Shown: positions 1 to 6,689 of the stretch, in pieces
How the letters are laid out: each line of letters opens with the position of its first letter
Numbering within the stretch: the stretch's first letter is position 1
Source of the DNA: Bacteroidota bacterium
Lineage (GTDB): Bacteria; Bacteroidota; Rhodothermia; Rhodothermales; UBA10348
Reading direction: 5' to 3'
DNA: 6,915 nt
Assembly: GCA_027620595.1 (NCBI GenBank)
Contig: JAQCDI010000140.1
Span: forward strand, 1 to 6,915
Made by a program: the position numbers and the translations under genes
Notes under the pieces: generated by a model
Database searches by the model: none
Told to the model about the DNA's origin: nothing
The model's input: the letters and a program-made list of their open reading frames with translations, nothing else

Positions 1-2321
1 TGCTTTTTCTTGAGCATGAACAGTCCCGACTCAATACCCGTCACGAGGATCGTGCCGCTCTTGAAGTAGGGATAGTTGCTCCACGTACCGTTGAAACCGG
101 CCTCGTTGTCGCCGACCGGGTTGACGTCGAAATATCCGACTTCAACAGGATTGGCCGGATCCGAGATGTCCAGGATGCGCAGTCCGGCGCTGTAGTTGGA
201 CTGGTACATGTAGTTGCCCTGGACGTATAGGTTGTGGTCCGAAGCAGCGGTGGTACCCATCATCTCCTGGACCAAGATCGGATCGTCCAGGTCGCGGACG
301 TCGAAAATCAAGGTACGCGTGCGGCTCTGCTCGCCGGAGATCTCGTCGAGTTCGTCGTTGACGTAGAAGAACTCATGATTGTCCGTGAGCCATCCCTGGT
401 GCGTGTATCCGGCATTCGGGTACTCGGCAGTGGAAAGCGCAATCGGGTTGTCCTTGTCCGTAACGTCAGCAATCGAAACGGCCGTTTCGTTTCCGCCGAA
501 GCAGATTTCCTTGCCGGCATGCTCGGTGTCCGGTCCGGCATAGATCACACACTGGGCGTCATGCGAGTAGCCCGTACCGGCACGACCGGTGCCTTCATGG
601 CCGAAGCAGCCACGGAAGGTCGGGTTGAGGGGGTCGTTGACGTCGATCATGTGCAGACCGCCACCGCAGGTTTCCCCACCGCTGTTGACACCAACGGCAT
701 AGGCAAAGCCGGTATCCTCGTTGATGACGATGTTGTGGGCCGAGCCGATCTCACCGTAGAAAGCGTCCGGAGCAAAGGTCTGCGGCTCGGTCACGGTGAG
801 CAGGTGTGCCAGGTCGAAGACCTGCATGCCGTGCTGTCCGGAACCGTCAGCCACGATGAAGACGTGGTTGTTGAAGACCTTCATGTCGCGCCATGCGGCA
901 GCGTTGGCGCCCGGCGTCATCGGCAGATCGCCGAGGTAGCGCGGGTTTTCGGGGTCGGTAACTTCAACGAACGACGTACCGTTGGTACGACCGGCCAGTG
1001 CGAACTCACGGCCCGAAGCCGGGTCGGTCCAGCCCCAGACGTCGTTCATGCGGATGCCTTTGGTGCCGCCCAGGTCGCCGAGGGAAACAAACGAGAGGAG
1101 ATCCACTTCGGAGCAGTCGAATCCGTTGATGTCGCCGCTCTCGCAGTCCACTTTGCCGCCCGTGATGCTCGGGTAGAGATCCTGGTATTCGGTTTCCACC
1201 GTCTGCACCAGCTCCCAGCCGTTCTCGCCGCGCTGGAGGATGTGGGCCGCATCGTTGCCACCCTGACCGACAACGGCAACGTCACCGTCGACGGAAAAGG
1301 CGGTGGCGCCAGAGATATCGCCACCAAGCAGCATCTGCGCGCTGGTCACATTCTGGTCCACGCCGAGATACTGATAGACACCGGCCTGCGAAGCCATCCA
1401 GACCTCATTTCCGACCAGCGCAATCGGGTTGCCAGAATTGGGGCTCTGCGGCGCGTAGGGCAGCAGGATGCCTGCAAAGTTCCATGCGTTGCCACCGTTC
1501 ATGTAGACGATGGCACCGCCGAGCATGCCACCGAGGCCGGGAGCGGCCACAACGGCCATCGGACCCTGCATGGCAATGCTCAGACCGAAGTTGGCATCAT
1601 CGAGCAGACCGGGAAATTTCGGAAGGGTCGCTCCGCCTTTCCACTCATTGCTGGCCGCATCAAAGTGGTAGGCATAGACATCTCCCTGGGGAGGCGCGTC
1701 TTCCGACTGACCCGTGAACGGTGCACCAACAAGCAGGTTGGTGCCCGACATGGCCACTTGAAGGCCGAAAAATCCGCCCTGGCCATCGTACGGGCTCTGC
1801 AACGTGCTGTGCAGCATCCAGGCGCCGTTCATGCGATGGAATACGTAGACTGCTCCTTTCTGCTCATCGGTGCCTGCAGCACCCACGGCCGCCCAGTCTC
1901 CCGACAGGGCAATGGAGCGTCCGAACGAATCGCCTTCCTGTACGGTATCCGGCGTAAGCTTGCCGGTTTCCATCCAGTTTCCTTCGGCATCCCGCTCGAA
2001 TACCCACACGCCGCCCTTCGAATTGTCAGCGGTGGTAGCACCCACGAGGAGTGTGTTGCCTTCAGCGGCCAGGGCACGACCGAAACGGTCGTCCTCACCG
2101 TTGTTGTCCGAACGGACCAGCTGGGCTGCCTGTGCCCACATGCCGTCATCGGACTTGCGGTAGACGTAGACGGAGGAGTTGGTGGCGTTCTGCCCCGACA
2201 TGCCGACAATGATGTCGCCGACGGTCTGGGCTACTGCACCGCCGAACTGCTGGGCCTGGGCGTTCGTGCCGAGGGCAAAAAGCAGCATGGCGGACAGGAA
2301 TGTCCAAATAGTCTTCTTCAT
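1..2321 (-). CDS. Secreted FG-GAP repeat / choice-of-anchor B family protein (partial, C-terminus beyond left edge)
   Basis: The frame is open from ATG at 2321 to the left edge, giving 773 codons without a stop; the last residues seen are GLFMLKKK. Residues 1-23 form a Sec signal peptide (MKKT, hydrophobic core, AQA before Q24). Residues 26 to about 370 carry FG-GAP-like units, for example DRFGRALAAEGNTLLVGA at 78-95 and DSFGRSIALSGDWAAVGA at 131-148, recurring about every 50 residues and suggesting a beta-propeller. From about residue 393 the protein matches the choice-of-anchor B domain (TIGR04312) with LVIVD-type repeats: C393 and C403 before VDLLSFV, NDVWGWTDP near 430, SAHNIVIN (H529), YSHDAQCVIY (H587, C591), CFGGNETAVSIADV (C607), YTHQGW (H641) and SDHNLYVQGNYMYQSNYSAG (H696). 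Family members are exported and anchored by different C-terminal signals (type IX secretion, PEP-CTERM, LPXTG); the anchor here is out of view. No enzymatic role is known; a surface or secreted binding protein is inferred. No clear Shine-Dalgarno sequence precedes the ATG (CTTCTCTCCAAGCC). Domain assignment is firm, function is not. Confidence 0.93.
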   Translation of the reverse strand, partial: MKKTIWTFLSAMLLFALGTNAQAQQFGGAVAQTVGDIIVGMSGQNATNSSVYVYRKSDDGMWAQAAQLVRSDNNGEDDRFGRALAAEGNTLLVGATTADNSKGGVWVFERDAEGNWMETGKLTPDTVQEGDSFGRSIALSGDWAAVGAAGTDEQKGAVYVFHRMNGAWMLHSTLQSPYDGQGGFFGLQVAMSGTNLLVGAPFTGQSEDAPPQGDVYAYHFDAASNEWKGGATLPKFPGLLDDANFGLSIAMQGPMAVVAAPGLGGMLGGAIVYMNGGNAWNFAGILLPYAPQSPNSGNPIALVGNEVWMASQAGVYQYLGVDQNVTSAQMLLGGDISGATAFSVDGDVAVVGQGGNDAAHILQRGENGWELVQTVETEYQDLYPSITGGKVDCESGDINGFDCSEVDLLSFVSLGDLGGTKGIRMNDVWGWTDPASGREFALAGRTNGTSFVEVTDPENPRYLGDLPMTPGANAAAWRDMKVFNNHVFIVADGSGQHGMQVFDLAHLLTVTEPQTFAPDAFYGEIGSAHNIVINEDTGFAYAVGVNSGGETCGGGLHMIDVNDPLNPTFRGCFGHEGTGRAGTGYSHDAQCVIYAGPDTEHAGKEICFGGNETAVSIADVTDKDNPIALSTAEYPNAGYTHQGWLTDNHEFFYVNDELDEISGEQSRTRTLIFDVRDLDDPILVQEMMGTTAASDHNLYVQGNYMYQSNYSAGLRILDISDPANPVEVGYFDVNPVGDNEAGFNGTWSNYPYFKSGTILVTGIESGLFMLKKK

Positions 2322-2526
2322 GGCTTGGAGAGAAGTGAGCAAGGAAAATGGTTGTGGGGTTCGGCTTGGCCGTAGGGACGGGGAATCCCAGGCGTGTCTC
2401 ACGGACCGGACCCGGAAAGGTTACATCAGGACCGTGGACGTCCGGACACGCCCATCAATGAGGAAACCCGTCGGGCGGTTCCGTGAAAACACGCTTGCGA
2501 TACAGAAAAACGACGTCCGGGGCCAA
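2322..2526. other. Intergenic region upstream of the choice-of-anchor B gene
   Basis: These 205 bases lie between the stop of the DUF1080 gene and the start of the choice-of-anchor B gene and contain no gene I can support. They should hold the promoter of the leftward gene, but I see neither a clear sigma-70 pair nor a match to the Bacteroidota -7 box (TAnnTTTG). The 9-base sequence GACGTCCGG occurs twice, at 2437-2445 and 2512-2520, and the first copy lies within the perfect palindrome GGACGTCC (2436-2443). Just after the DUF1080 stop, the minus strand reads GACGTCGTTTTTCTG; the T-run is not preceded by a convincing stem, so I do not call a terminator. Confidence 0.6.
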
Positions 2527-3414
2527 TTATTGTTGCGCGGAAGCACACGCCGCTGCGTCGTTGAACTCGAACCAGGGGCGGTAGGACGGATCGTCAGGAT
2601 CCATGCAGCCGGCCAGGTTCAAGAGTCGAACCGATCGGAACTGCACGGGGTGGCTTTCGCTCTGCAGCGAGATGTGTCCGCCGGGCAACGGTTCTCCTTC
2701 CCGGAACCATGCTGGATCGGCGCCACTCACGCTGCCTCCTCCCATCTGCGGACCCGAATACGAGAGCACTGGCACACCTTCCACGAGATGGGTGATCAGC
2801 GAGTCCCCCAGGACAAGGATCTCCGCGGATACCCATTGATCTCCATGGAAGGTCGGGGAAGAGGAGTTCATGCAATGGCGCGTTTCGAGCTGCCCGTCCA
2901 TCACCACATGCGTGCCCGGCGTGCACAGGTTGGCCGTGGAACGTTCATCCACTCCGTTCCCGCCGAGCAGTTGCACCTCAATGGAAATCGGGAAGTCCTG
3001 GTCCACGCCCATCGTAGACCCGGGCGGAGAATGGATCATGACACCGGAATTGCGGAACGCCCATCCAGGACCGCCGGGCACCTGCTCGCCATGGAACCGA
3101 TACACCACATTGAGTCGATAATGGGAATAGGGCAGGTCGTAGAAGAGGTGACCGAATTCGTCGGAAAACCCCTCATAGCCACTGTAATCCACCGAGAGCA
3201 GGCTGTCGGTTACCCGGAACGTCTGCCGGGCATCTTCTCCCCAGGCCTCACCGCGGATCTTGGGGGTCCATCCCTTGAGGGAGTGCCCGTCAAAAAGATC
3301 TTCCCAGGCCTCGTCCTCGTTCCAGGAAGCCGGTTCTGTCGTGCAGGCCGGCAGGAGCAGCACGGCGACCAGGATGGTCGACAGGATCAGGACTTCACGC
3401 AACCTCGATACCAT
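2527..3414 (-). CDS. DUF1080 (3-keto-disaccharide hydrolase-like) family lipoprotein
   Basis: This is a 295-residue protein with a lipoprotein signal: a hydrophobic stretch at residues 8-22 ends in a lipobox, LLPAC, with C24 as the lipidated residue. The following residues (TT) contain no retention Asp at +2, so outer-membrane location is likely. The rest is one DUF1080 domain (PF06439, a concanavalin-like beta-sandwich). It opens with LFDGHSLKGW at 40-49, continues with NSGVMIHSPP at 122-131 and ISIEVQLLGG at 143-152, and closes with GGHISLQSESHPVQFRSVRL at 245-264. Some members cleave 3-keto-glycosides; many are uncharacterised, and no sugar dehydrogenase or isomerase partner is visible nearby, so the substrate is unknown. 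C164 and C181 could form a disulfide. The C-terminal tail (269-290) has a spaced Cys/Asp/Pro/Tyr motif described under findings. The start is supported by AAGGAG four bases upstream; it lies within the last 20 bases of the DinB-like gene, implying translational coupling. The stop is TAA. Confidence 0.9.
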   Translation of the reverse strand: MVSRLREVLILSTILVAVLLLPACTTEPASWNEDEAWEDLFDGHSLKGWTPKIRGEAWGEDARQTFRVTDSLLSVDYSGYEGFSDEFGHLFYDLPYSHYRLNVVYRFHGEQVPGGPGWAFRNSGVMIHSPPGSTMGVDQDFPISIEVQLLGGNGVDERSTANLCTPGTHVVMDGQLETRHCMNSSSPTFHGDQWVSAEILVLGDSLITHLVEGVPVLSYSGPQMGGGSVSGADPAWFREGEPLPGGHISLQSESHPVQFRSVRLLNLAGCMDPDDPSYRPWFEFNDAAACASAQQ

Positions 3415-3943
3415 AGCGCTCCTTCAACACGTTCAGATGATGTTCGCAGTGTCCGGCCAGGATCCATCCCATGGCGCGGGCGGAAATGGGCCAGCCTGAC
3501 GCGGTACCCACCCGCTCCAGCGCCTCCGGCCGCAGGCTGTCCATCAGGGTCATGACAGCCGTTCTGAGGCCCGAGAATTCGGCCAGCATACTGTCGAGGC
3601 CCCGATCGTCGAAATGCCCACCCCGGACAAAGACGGTCTGGTCCATGCCCGGCAGGGGCGTCGGATCGCCCCTGGAGATCCAGAGCAGCCGACCGCCGAA
3701 AATCCACTCGGTGTCCACCATGTGCCCGACCACCTGACGAACGGACCATTTTCCGTCCTCATATCGATAGTCCTCCTTTCCCGGAGGCACCTGACCGAGG
3801 GTCCGCTGCACACGATGCATCTGATCCACCAGGAACGCAATGAGATCCCCGTCCGGGGCGGCATTCAGATACCCCTGATAGAACGCGTTGTGTTCATCGG
3901 GGCCCGGTCGAATCGACCACGGAGAGGCGGATTGGACACTCAT
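3395..3943 (-). CDS. DinB_2 superfamily protein (putative metal-dependent hydrolase/transferase)
   Basis: This 182-residue protein has the size and pattern of DinB/YfiT-like four-helix bundles (PF12867). The expected metal ligands are visible: H74 in WSVRQVVGHMVDTEW (66-80), and H165 and H169 in AGHCEHHLNVLKERYG (163-178), an HxxxH arrangement in the last helix. Other family features are the DGKWSV turn at 63-68 and the helix of residues 31-50 (DGDLIAFLVDQMHRVQRTLG). Relatives include bacillithiol- and mycothiol-dependent S-transferases and other small metal enzymes; the thiol or substrate cannot be read from sequence. There is no signal peptide, so it is cytoplasmic. Its ATG shares one base with the TGA of the upstream DUF6526 gene (TGATG), and no Shine-Dalgarno sequence is visible, which points to coupling by termination-reinitiation. 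Its 3' end overlaps the DUF1080 gene by 20 bases. The family call is confident; the reaction is unknown. Confidence 0.92.
   Translation of the reverse strand: MSVQSASPWSIRPGPDEHNAFYQGYLNAAPDGDLIAFLVDQMHRVQRTLGQVPPGKEDYRYEDGKWSVRQVVGHMVDTEWIFGGRLLWISRGDPTPLPGMDQTVFVRGGHFDDRGLDSMLAEFSGLRTAVMTLMDSLRPEALERVGTASGWPISARAMGWILAGHCEHHLNVLKERYGIEVA
3419..3424 (-). promoter_or_regulatory. Ribosome-binding site of the DUF1080 gene
   Basis: The minus strand reads AAGGAG followed by CGCT and then the ATG at 3414. It is the only good Shine-Dalgarno sequence before a start in this window and lies wholly inside the coding sequence of the DinB-like gene. It fixes the DUF1080 start and suggests independent or boosted initiation within the polycistronic message. 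The four-base spacer is slightly short but workable. Confidence 0.7.
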
Positions 3944-4374
3944 CAGACGCGGTAGGTATCGGCTTTCCAGTTTCGGATGGCCTGCTTGATGGACTTGGAA
4001 TCCATCTTCTCGGCCACTGCCCGCTTGGCCAGATCAGGCCATTCAGCATCGGGGGCGAACCGCAGGGCCACGATCTGTGACATGGTCAGCGCCGGATCCA
4101 GATCCTGTCCCGTGAGGCGATGGGCCCGCATCTGCTCTTCAAGCCGGATGACGCGATCCTGGGCTTTCAACGCGAAAGCGCGGGCAAAGAATGCGATCAG
4201 ACAGAGGGCCAGGTTGGTGGCCACGAGCAGGGATGCGGCGTACTGGGTGTCAGATCCCCATGCCGAATACAGATGGTAGGTGGACCCGATGAGGGTGAAG
4301 AACGCGATCGGGAAAGCCACGAAATGGAAAAGCGGTTCGTAGCGGGCGTGGTTGGCGTAGTTCTGTTCCGACAT
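3943..4374 (-). CDS. DUF6526 family two-helix membrane protein
   Basis: This 143-residue protein matches the DUF6526 pattern over its whole length. It has an N-terminal QNYANHARYEPLFHF (4-18), a first membrane helix at about 17-36 and a second at about 45-66. An amphipathic, probably cytoplasmic region follows, with the conserved stretches ALKAQDRVIRLEEQMR (68-83) and MSQIVALRFAPDAEWPDLAKR (98-118), ending in IKQAIRNWKADTYRV (129-143). It is a small inner-membrane protein of unknown function; some databases have labelled relatives as ABC-transporter permeases, which the two-helix layout does not support. It appears to be the first gene of a unit with the DinB-like and DUF1080 genes. The ATG at 4374 is preceded by CCTGCTACTTCC with no Shine-Dalgarno sequence. 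It is chosen because the conserved N-terminal motif begins within four residues of it. The TGA stop shares one base with the next start. Confidence 0.92.
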   Translation of the reverse strand: MSEQNYANHARYEPLFHFVAFPIAFFTLIGSTYHLYSAWGSDTQYAASLLVATNLALCLIAFFARAFALKAQDRVIRLEEQMRAHRLTGQDLDPALTMSQIVALRFAPDAEWPDLAKRAVAEKMDSKSIKQAIRNWKADTYRV

Positions 4375-4472
4375 GGAAGTAGCAGGAATGATGGAAGGGA
4401 CATGCTACGATAGGCAATTCCGGATCAATCCACACGGGGTCCAGCCCCCGTGGACGCAGCCGGCGGGATGGC
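4375..4472. other. Short intergenic region between the DUF5916 and DUF6526 genes
   Basis: These 98 bases contain the hairpin at 4433-4452 and must also hold any promoter for the DUF6526-DinB-DUF1080 unit. The minus strand between hairpin and ATG reads ATTGATCCGGAATTGCCTATCGTAGC (in part); TATCGT could serve as a weak -10 element, but no properly spaced -35 element is obvious. No small coding sequence is supported here. Confidence 0.5.
4433..4452. terminator. GC-rich hairpin downstream of the DUF5916 gene, possible terminator
   Basis: A perfect 7-base inverted repeat, CACGGGG and CCCCGTG, encloses a 6-base loop. With a two-base bulge the stem can extend by about two more pairs. It begins 20 bases beyond the TGA of the DUF5916 gene and about 60 bases before the ATG of the DUF6526 gene, where a boundary between transcription units is expected. 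No T-run follows on the minus strand, so it is not a classical intrinsic terminator; it could stabilise the mRNA 3' end or act with Rho. Confidence 0.45.
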
Positions 4473-6689
4473 TCAACGATACACGTCAAACAGGTAGGCG
4501 TACTTGATGGTCAGTCCCCGGTGTTCGGGCTCTCCCGGGAAGGTGGTGTCCTCCATGGTCAGGCTGTCCAACCGGTTGATGGAGTTGAACACCACGAAGA
4601 GGCCGGTATTGGCCTGCTGCAACCACCCGAACCGGACGTTCATGGACCACTGATCCCGCTGGTCGTTGTATTGACCGAGGGCCTGGAGGTAGATGCGGGG
4701 CGTGAAGGACCAGGAAAGCCGTGTCTGTAGCAGGTTGGTGTGGAAGGCACCGCCGGGCAGATCGACCCGGTTGTGGCCCAAGGCCACCTCCGCAGTCAGT
4801 TCATCGGACCAACGCATGTTGAGCCGTGGCACCCAGGCCCACCGCGTGCCTCCAAAGAATCCGCCAGTATTCAGGTTGACCTGCAACCGGACGGCATCCT
4901 TCTCAGGCATCATTGCCACCAGGGCCATCTCGGCGTGATCGTACTCATCGGCCGGGACGAAAACGCCATCGGCAATCTCGAACGCGTCACTCACCCCTTC
5001 GTAGGTCCAGTTGCGCCCGGTGTGGAATTCCCAGCCTGACCGGAATTCCCAGTGATTGTCCACGTGCAGGTAGCCGGTCTGCTGGAAACCGTCACGTTTC
5101 CAATATCCGCGGTAGTTGACATGCGGGCGCAATTCGAACAGGCCGAAGCGATCTTGCGGTCGGATGCGGCGGAAGACGGAGGTGCTGATCTTGCGGTAGT
5201 CCTGCCGACGAAGGAAGCCCAGTTCGGGATTGAAGGCTTCGGCCGTCTCCGTGTAACCCACGGAAATGGTGGTCGATTCGGTGGACCAGGTGGCGGCGGC
5301 GTTACCCGCCCATGCATTCCCGTCGATGCCGGGGGTCTCCGAGCGCGCCAAAAAGCCGGAGACGGTGCCGTATTCCCCGATACCCCATCGCACGTCCACC
5401 GCACCTACGTGGTTGCGGTCATCGTCCGGTGCATCACTGCTGGTCCCGATCCTCTGAGTAAGCAGGACGCCTGCCGCAGACCTGTTTCCGAATTCGCGCA
5501 TCAGGCGCAGAACGCCGAAGTTGTTGGCCGGCGTTACACCAGAAACGGATTCGGTCTGCATTTCCAGCACCCCGACTTTCAAGTCCGCCAAACTCCCCGT
5601 GAGTCGTGCGCCGGCAAGGATGGGGACAGTTCCTCCGTTGGGATCGATCCCGATACGACGGGAAAAGAAGAGCTCGGCTTCTCCCTGCTCACCTACCGAG
5701 AACAAACCGGCGTTCTCCAGGAAGAATGGCCTTTTTTCGGGGAAGAAGAGCGAAAAGCGGTCCAGGTTGATCTGCTCCTCGTCCACCTCGACCTGGGCAA
5801 AATCTGTGTTGAACGTGGCATCCAGAGTCAGACTCGGGGTGATCGAGTACTTCAGATCCGCTCCGAAATCTGCCCGAACGTCTGTCTCGGGATCGGCCAC
5901 CGTGTAGTCCCGTTTGGCTTTCGTCAACACATAGGGCAGCAACTTGAGGTTGCGGGCATCCGGAACAGCCACGCCGGTGAGCTGGCCTGCGTGGGTTACC
6001 CGGGTCAGGTCGAACTGCCGCTCGAGGGGGGCCCAGAAGGCCGTCTCATTGTTCCTTCGGATGACGCGTTCGAAGTTGATGCCCCAGGTCTGCTCCACTC
6101 CACGGGGATAGCGCAGCGTATTGAAGGGAATGGCAAACTCGACACTCCACCCCCCGTCGTGGACCCGGGTGACCACCTCCCAGGAAGCATCCCAATTCAC
6201 ATTCAGCCCTCCTCCGGAGCCGGCGCTCATGCGTCCTCCGAAGCCACTGCCCCCCGAGGCACCGATGAATTGGGCATCGTACTCGGCGCCGGCCACGTTT
6301 GTCCCGAACACGAATCCGTTCTGCCGGTCCCCGAACGTGTCCAGAATGAAGCGGAAGCTGTCCGAATTCTGCAGGGAAGCGTCCCGACGCCGATCGGCAA
6401 CGATCAAGGCCGACGTGTCGTCGTCATACAGGATGACGCCCACAAACAGGGTTCCGCCGTGTACGCCGACCCGAACTTCGGTCTCGAAAGACGCAGGATC
6501 TCCGTCGTCCGGGGAAGTCTGGGTGAACCCGCTCGCGACCGCCACGCCGGTCCAGGCCGGATCGTCGGCCACCACCCCATCCAGGACGGGAGCGGCATCC
6601 AGCCGGGCCGCTGCCACGGAGGGCGCCTGCTGTGCCCGAGCCGGAACGGAAAAAGCTGCGAGGAGCAGCGGCAGGATCAGTCGTTTCAT
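4473..6689 (-). CDS. CBM9-like / DUF5916 domain outer-membrane protein
   Basis: This is a 738-residue exported protein. Residues 1-19 are a signal peptide (MKRLILPLLLAAF, then ARA before Q20). Residues 28 to about 230 form a CBM9-like (DOMON-type) beta-sandwich, opening with RLDAAPVLDGVVADDPAW (29-46) and including DSFRFILDTFGDRQNGFVFG (110-129), the glycine-rich loop GASGGSGFGGRMSAGSGGG (143-161) and WSVEFAIPFNTLRY (181-194). Residues from about 245 to the end are the DUF5916 domain (PF19313), with its hallmark segment at 294-330 (NTDFAQVEVDEEQ, then NLDRFSLFFPEKRPFFLENA). Alternating, aromatic-rich beta strands to the C-terminus fit an outer-membrane barrel. The domain order and length are those usual for the family. 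The function is unknown; a role in surface binding or uptake is only inference, and CBM9 resemblance does not prove carbohydrate binding. The start is chosen at the signal peptide; the frame remains open to an ATG at 6761, but that would add 24 Arg/Pro-rich residues before the signal. Its ATGA overlaps the upstream stop. Confidence 0.93.
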   Translation of the reverse strand: MKRLILPLLLAAFSVPARAQQAPSVAAARLDAAPVLDGVVADDPAWTGVAVASGFTQTSPDDGDPASFETEVRVGVHGGTLFVGVILYDDDTSALIVADRRRDASLQNSDSFRFILDTFGDRQNGFVFGTNVAGAEYDAQFIGASGGSGFGGRMSAGSGGGLNVNWDASWEVVTRVHDGGWSVEFAIPFNTLRYPRGVEQTWGINFERVIRRNNETAFWAPLERQFDLTRVTHAGQLTGVAVPDARNLKLLPYVLTKAKRDYTVADPETDVRADFGADLKYSITPSLTLDATFNTDFAQVEVDEEQINLDRFSLFFPEKRPFFLENAGLFSVGEQGEAELFFSRRIGIDPNGGTVPILAGARLTGSLADLKVGVLEMQTESVSGVTPANNFGVLRLMREFGNRSAAGVLLTQRIGTSSDAPDDDRNHVGAVDVRWGIGEYGTVSGFLARSETPGIDGNAWAGNAAATWSTESTTISVGYTETAEAFNPELGFLRRQDYRKISTSVFRRIRPQDRFGLFELRPHVNYRGYWKRDGFQQTGYLHVDNHWEFRSGWEFHTGRNWTYEGVSDAFEIADGVFVPADEYDHAEMALVAMMPEKDAVRLQVNLNTGGFFGGTRWAWVPRLNMRWSDELTAEVALGHNRVDLPGGAFHTNLLQTRLSWSFTPRIYLQALGQYNDQRDQWSMNVRFGWLQQANTGLFVVFNSINRLDSLTMEDTTFPGEPEHRGLTIKYAYLFDVYR

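Noticed and set aside
234..2375. 713-codon plus-strand open reading frame.
   Set aside because: It lies antisense to the choice-of-anchor B gene, whose minus-strand frame gives a signal peptide, repeats and a recognisable domain. The plus-strand product has no recognisable domain and no signal; long antisense frames are expected in GC-rich coding DNA.
2500..2526. T-run after the DUF1080 stop (minus strand GTTTTTCTG) as an intrinsic terminator.
   Set aside because: No stable stem precedes the T-run; only the short palindrome GACGTC is adjacent.
2179..3555. 458-codon plus-strand open reading frame spanning the intergenic region.
   Set aside because: It covers the start of one gene, a whole second gene and part of a third, all supported on the minus strand; its product is rich in Arg and Pro with no domain pattern.
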